Assembly (NCBI GenBank): GCA_027603065.1
Contig: JADGJP010000045.1
Location: 62,001 to 126,000, forward strand
Reading direction: 5' to 3'
Source: Geranomyces variabilis
Lineage: Eukaryota; Chytridiomycota; Chytridiomycetes; Spizellomycetales; Powellomycetaceae
DNA: 64,000 bases
Shown here: one piece after another, positions 61,998 through 64,000 of the stretch
Layout of the letters: each line of letters begins with the position of its first letter
Numbering within the stretch: position 1 is the stretch's first letter
The notes under the pieces: generated by a model
Told to the model about the DNA's origin: nothing
The model's input: only the letters and a program-made list of their open reading frames with translations
Database searches by the model: none
Translations under genes and position numbers: made by a program

Positions 61998-64000
61998 ATG
62001 GCCTCTCTGGGGACGCCAACCCCATCGCTCATCGCGCTCGATTATGTTTCCCGCACTGACGACGATGAGCTCTGCATCTCATCCGTGCTGAAGTTTGCCG
62101 CCGTGCGCTTACCGGAACGCGACTTCTACAAGAAAACGCTGAACGACTGGCTAGCGCTCCTCAGGGACAGTATTCTGCGGGCAAGGCGGCCACCGATAGA
62201 GGTATGGTATGGCGTCTTTTTCTCTGAGGAGCTCAGCGAACCGATTATCAGAGCGTGCAGCAATGTTAGGGCTACGTGCCGCTAACTTGTGATGGGCTAC
62301 GTGCCGCGCACGGCTCTGGGGATCTTGTTGTTTTGTCATCTAGACTCCTTACCCGGAGCCGAAAAGGGGCTCACTCGTTGCAGCTTGAGGGGCTACGTGC
62401 CGCTTTCAAGTGATGGGCTACTTGCCGCGCAATGGTTGGGCTTCCCTGATGCATGAAGCAACTAGCCTGGGGCTGTACGAAAATAAAGCCGCGAAAGTAC
62501 GGTGGCCCTAGCCGTGGATCCCTCGCACATAACTGAACCATATTCTTCCAATCCCCGCCTTATGCTCAGGATTCAGGGACGAGTGATGATTTTGTCAAAA
62601 GACGAGAGGACTTTTTCAAAGCGCTCACTTTGGCGCAGCGATATGTGCCAGTTGTCGAAAAAGCTCAAAATGTGGACGTGAGAGTGACAGGGCAGGACTT
62701 TGAGCTCTTGAATGTGCCTTTCAAAGCCTCAGTCACACCGCGCAAACGGGCCCGCGATGTCGATGGCATTTCGTTTGTCTCTCTCGGAACCCCACACATC
62801 GACGCACCCCGCAGACGGTTACCCTCTCCGGCCAGCTCAGCTTTGACAGATTCGGAAAATGAACTTGCGGAAGAGGGGCAGCGGAGGCTGAAACTAGCGC
62901 TGAACGGCAAGCTGCCGAACGTAACACACGGCGACGTGCACTGCGGCCGGTTGCTACAAGCCGTTCAGAAAAGGTTGCGTCAAAGCAAGAATCCAATCAT
63001 GGAAAGCGAGTCCGCGGCAGTGGCGTACGTTTTGTCCTTTCTTACAGTGAACCTTCAAAACTAAAACTCTCTTTGCTTATCCAGCGCAACGCTGTCTTGT
63101 CTGTTGATCACTGTACACATCCCTCCGCTGTACAAGAAAAGTCTCGACGATCATAATAGAAGCTGGGCAAGCCTTCGAGATGCTCTCAAAGAGCGTGTCT
63201 TGCCTCGCCCCGACAGCTTGGACCGCTCCACCCTGGCCGAGTTGCATCAACTGGTCGTCGCCATGCGCCAAATGAAACTGGACTCGGAATTGTGGCTCGC
63301 CGCAGCGCCGGAAGGCGTTCGCGCGAGACAGCGCCCGAAGATCCTTGAGCAGATGTAGGGATTGCTGAATGTTTACGCGAGGCTAGCCGTATCCACATGC
63401 TCACTGCGCAGTCCAACTGGTCCAGGCTCTTGAGGCTTGACATCGAACCAAAATGAAAATTGACCGAGCCGACATGGATATCTCAGTACATCATGCCGCT
63501 GCTTGGTCTGTCGTTCGACCCGAGAATCACGGTCACACTGTACAGCCAGTGAACATTAAAATGGACACCCCCCCCCCCGCGTCACGTGCTCTTTCCAGAG
63601 CTCGCGAACTATGTCACTCAAGGTTACCCCCCGGGGGGGGGGGAGAGAGGTGTCCATTTCAATGTTCACTGGCTGTAGGTGTCAAGTAGGCCGGAACCTA
63701 GATCTCGGGGGTCTCATTATTCCCAAACACCCGCTCGCCTGCAGTGACTTTTGTAGTTCGTCAAGCAGCACAAAACGGCCTGATATCCAATATCGGTTCC
63801 GCGACTCGGATGACAACGAGGATGGTTTACTCATATCTGAAGTCAAGACCCCGTACGCTTCAGATTGTGTTAGAAAAAAAAGGGCTTGCCCACCTCATCA
63901 GGCGCGGGATCGGGACCATCAAGGCGGATGTGGCCCAGTTTGACCATGGAGGCTCATCTCCAACGATTTTTCTCGTTCGGGTCGACGGTACGACGAGTGC
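61998..64000 (+). CDS. PD-(D/E)XK nuclease-fold-like protein, lineage-specific (3' end outside window)
   Basis: Exons 61998..62201, 62570..63024, 63085..63354 and 63745 to the window end, joined in compatible phases. Residues 1-310 (MASLGTPTPSLIALDYVSRT, then DFVKRREDFFKALTLAQRY and WASLRDALKERVLPRP) match nothing I know. Exon 4 reads RPDIQYRFRDSD, then GLLISEVKTP, an Asp-x(n)-Glu-x-Lys pattern as in PD-(D/E)XK nucleases and in the nuclease part of fungal Crinkler-like or kinase-linked effectors. After an A8 run at 63874-63881 the best protein (GIGTIKADVAQFD, FLVRVDG) lies in another frame, so the gene is frameshifted or the run is miscounted. Introns 1 and 3 are 368 and 390 nt, about four times the local norm. 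Confidence 0.5.
62269..62428. repeat. four copies of GGGCTACGTGCCGC inside an intron
   Basis: Copies at 62269, 62294, 62390 and 62415 (the last reads CTACTTGCC). They form two pairs, each with copies 25 bp apart, and the pairs are 121 bp apart, so a unit of about 42 bp was duplicated. All lie in intron 1 (62202-62569) of the nuclease-fold gene. Confidence 0.75.
63541..63677. mobile_element. 133-bp Tc1/mariner-type MITE with 27-bp inverted repeats and TA duplication
   Basis: Left end CAGCCAGTGAACATTAAAAT at 63543 is matched by the reverse complement of the right end (63649-63675) over 27 bp, with a single mismatch (A/G). The element begins CAG and ends CTG, and TA dinucleotides flank it at 63541-63542 and 63676-63677, the hallmark of Tc1/mariner insertion. 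The interior has C10 and G11 runs that could extend the hairpin. No transposase is present, so it is non-autonomous. It sits in intron 3 (63355-63744) of the nuclease-fold gene. Confidence 0.82.

Overview
This is a 64-kb piece of a fungal nuclear genome. It is moderately GC-rich and compact, with many short GT-AG introns (mostly about 44-115 nt) and intergenic gaps of about 150-1700 bp. Fungal housekeeping genes (Kap123, Got1, Swd1, Snt2, Yop1) sit beside two cilium or flagellum-associated genes: a CFAP73/CCDC42 coiled-coil protein and the katanin p80 subunit. This points to a zoosporic, chytrid-like fungus rather than a yeast or mould. The lineage is an inference. I re-spliced every gene below by hand, and the exon phases close without a stop for each main model.

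Layout: 1-2.1 kb 3' part of VPS8 (+); 2.57-2.76 small unrecognised ORF (-); 3.03-5.08 mitoribosomal mS29/DAP3 (+); 5.27-8.42 katanin p80 (-); 8.98-12.71 importin Kap123 (-); 13.06-14.06 GNAT acetyltransferase (-); 14.54-16.29 mitochondrial 2-oxoacid dehydrogenase kinase (+); 17.02-17.67 a twice-repeated structured non-coding element; 17.8-20.65 an unrecognised, partly frame-broken gene (-); 21.2-22.7 DUF1206 membrane protein (-); 23.3-24.06 Got1 (+); 24.6-25.5 unknown protein (+); 26.6-30.3 SERCA Ca2+-ATPase (+); 31.7-33.8 Q-rich BAG-domain protein (-) with heat-shock-element-like sites upstream; 34.3-36.1 SF3A3/Prp9 (-); 36.3-38.4 Swd1/RBBP5 (+); 38.6-39.1 DOPA-dioxygenase family (+); 39.4-40.2 Yop1/REEP (-); 40.5-41.9 CFAP73/CCDC42 (-); 43.6-45.1 secreted EEP-family protein (-); 45.2-47.0 mitochondrial LysRS (+); 47.3-51.2 glycerol-3-phosphate acyltransferase (-); 51.4-53.2 four-LIM protein (+); 53.4-54.5 phosphoserine aminotransferase (+); 54.8-60.6 Snt2-type chromatin protein (-); 62.0 to the end, a PD-(D/E)XK-like protein (+, incomplete).

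No operon logic applies. Several pairs are divergent over short shared promoters: EEP/LysRS, GPAT/LIM, SF3A3/Swd1, GNAT/kinase and small ORF/mS29. Swd1 and Snt2 are both chromatin regulators read out through histone H3. VPS8, Got1, Yop1, SERCA and GPAT serve the endomembrane system. mS29, LysRS and the dehydrogenase kinase serve mitochondria.

The least ordinary parts are the two accessory stretches. At 17-20.7 kb a tandem RNA-like element lies next to a decaying lineage-specific gene. At 62-64 kb an effector-like nuclease-fold gene has two outsized introns. One intron carries duplicated 14-bp motifs and the other carries a complete 133-bp Tc1/mariner-type MITE.
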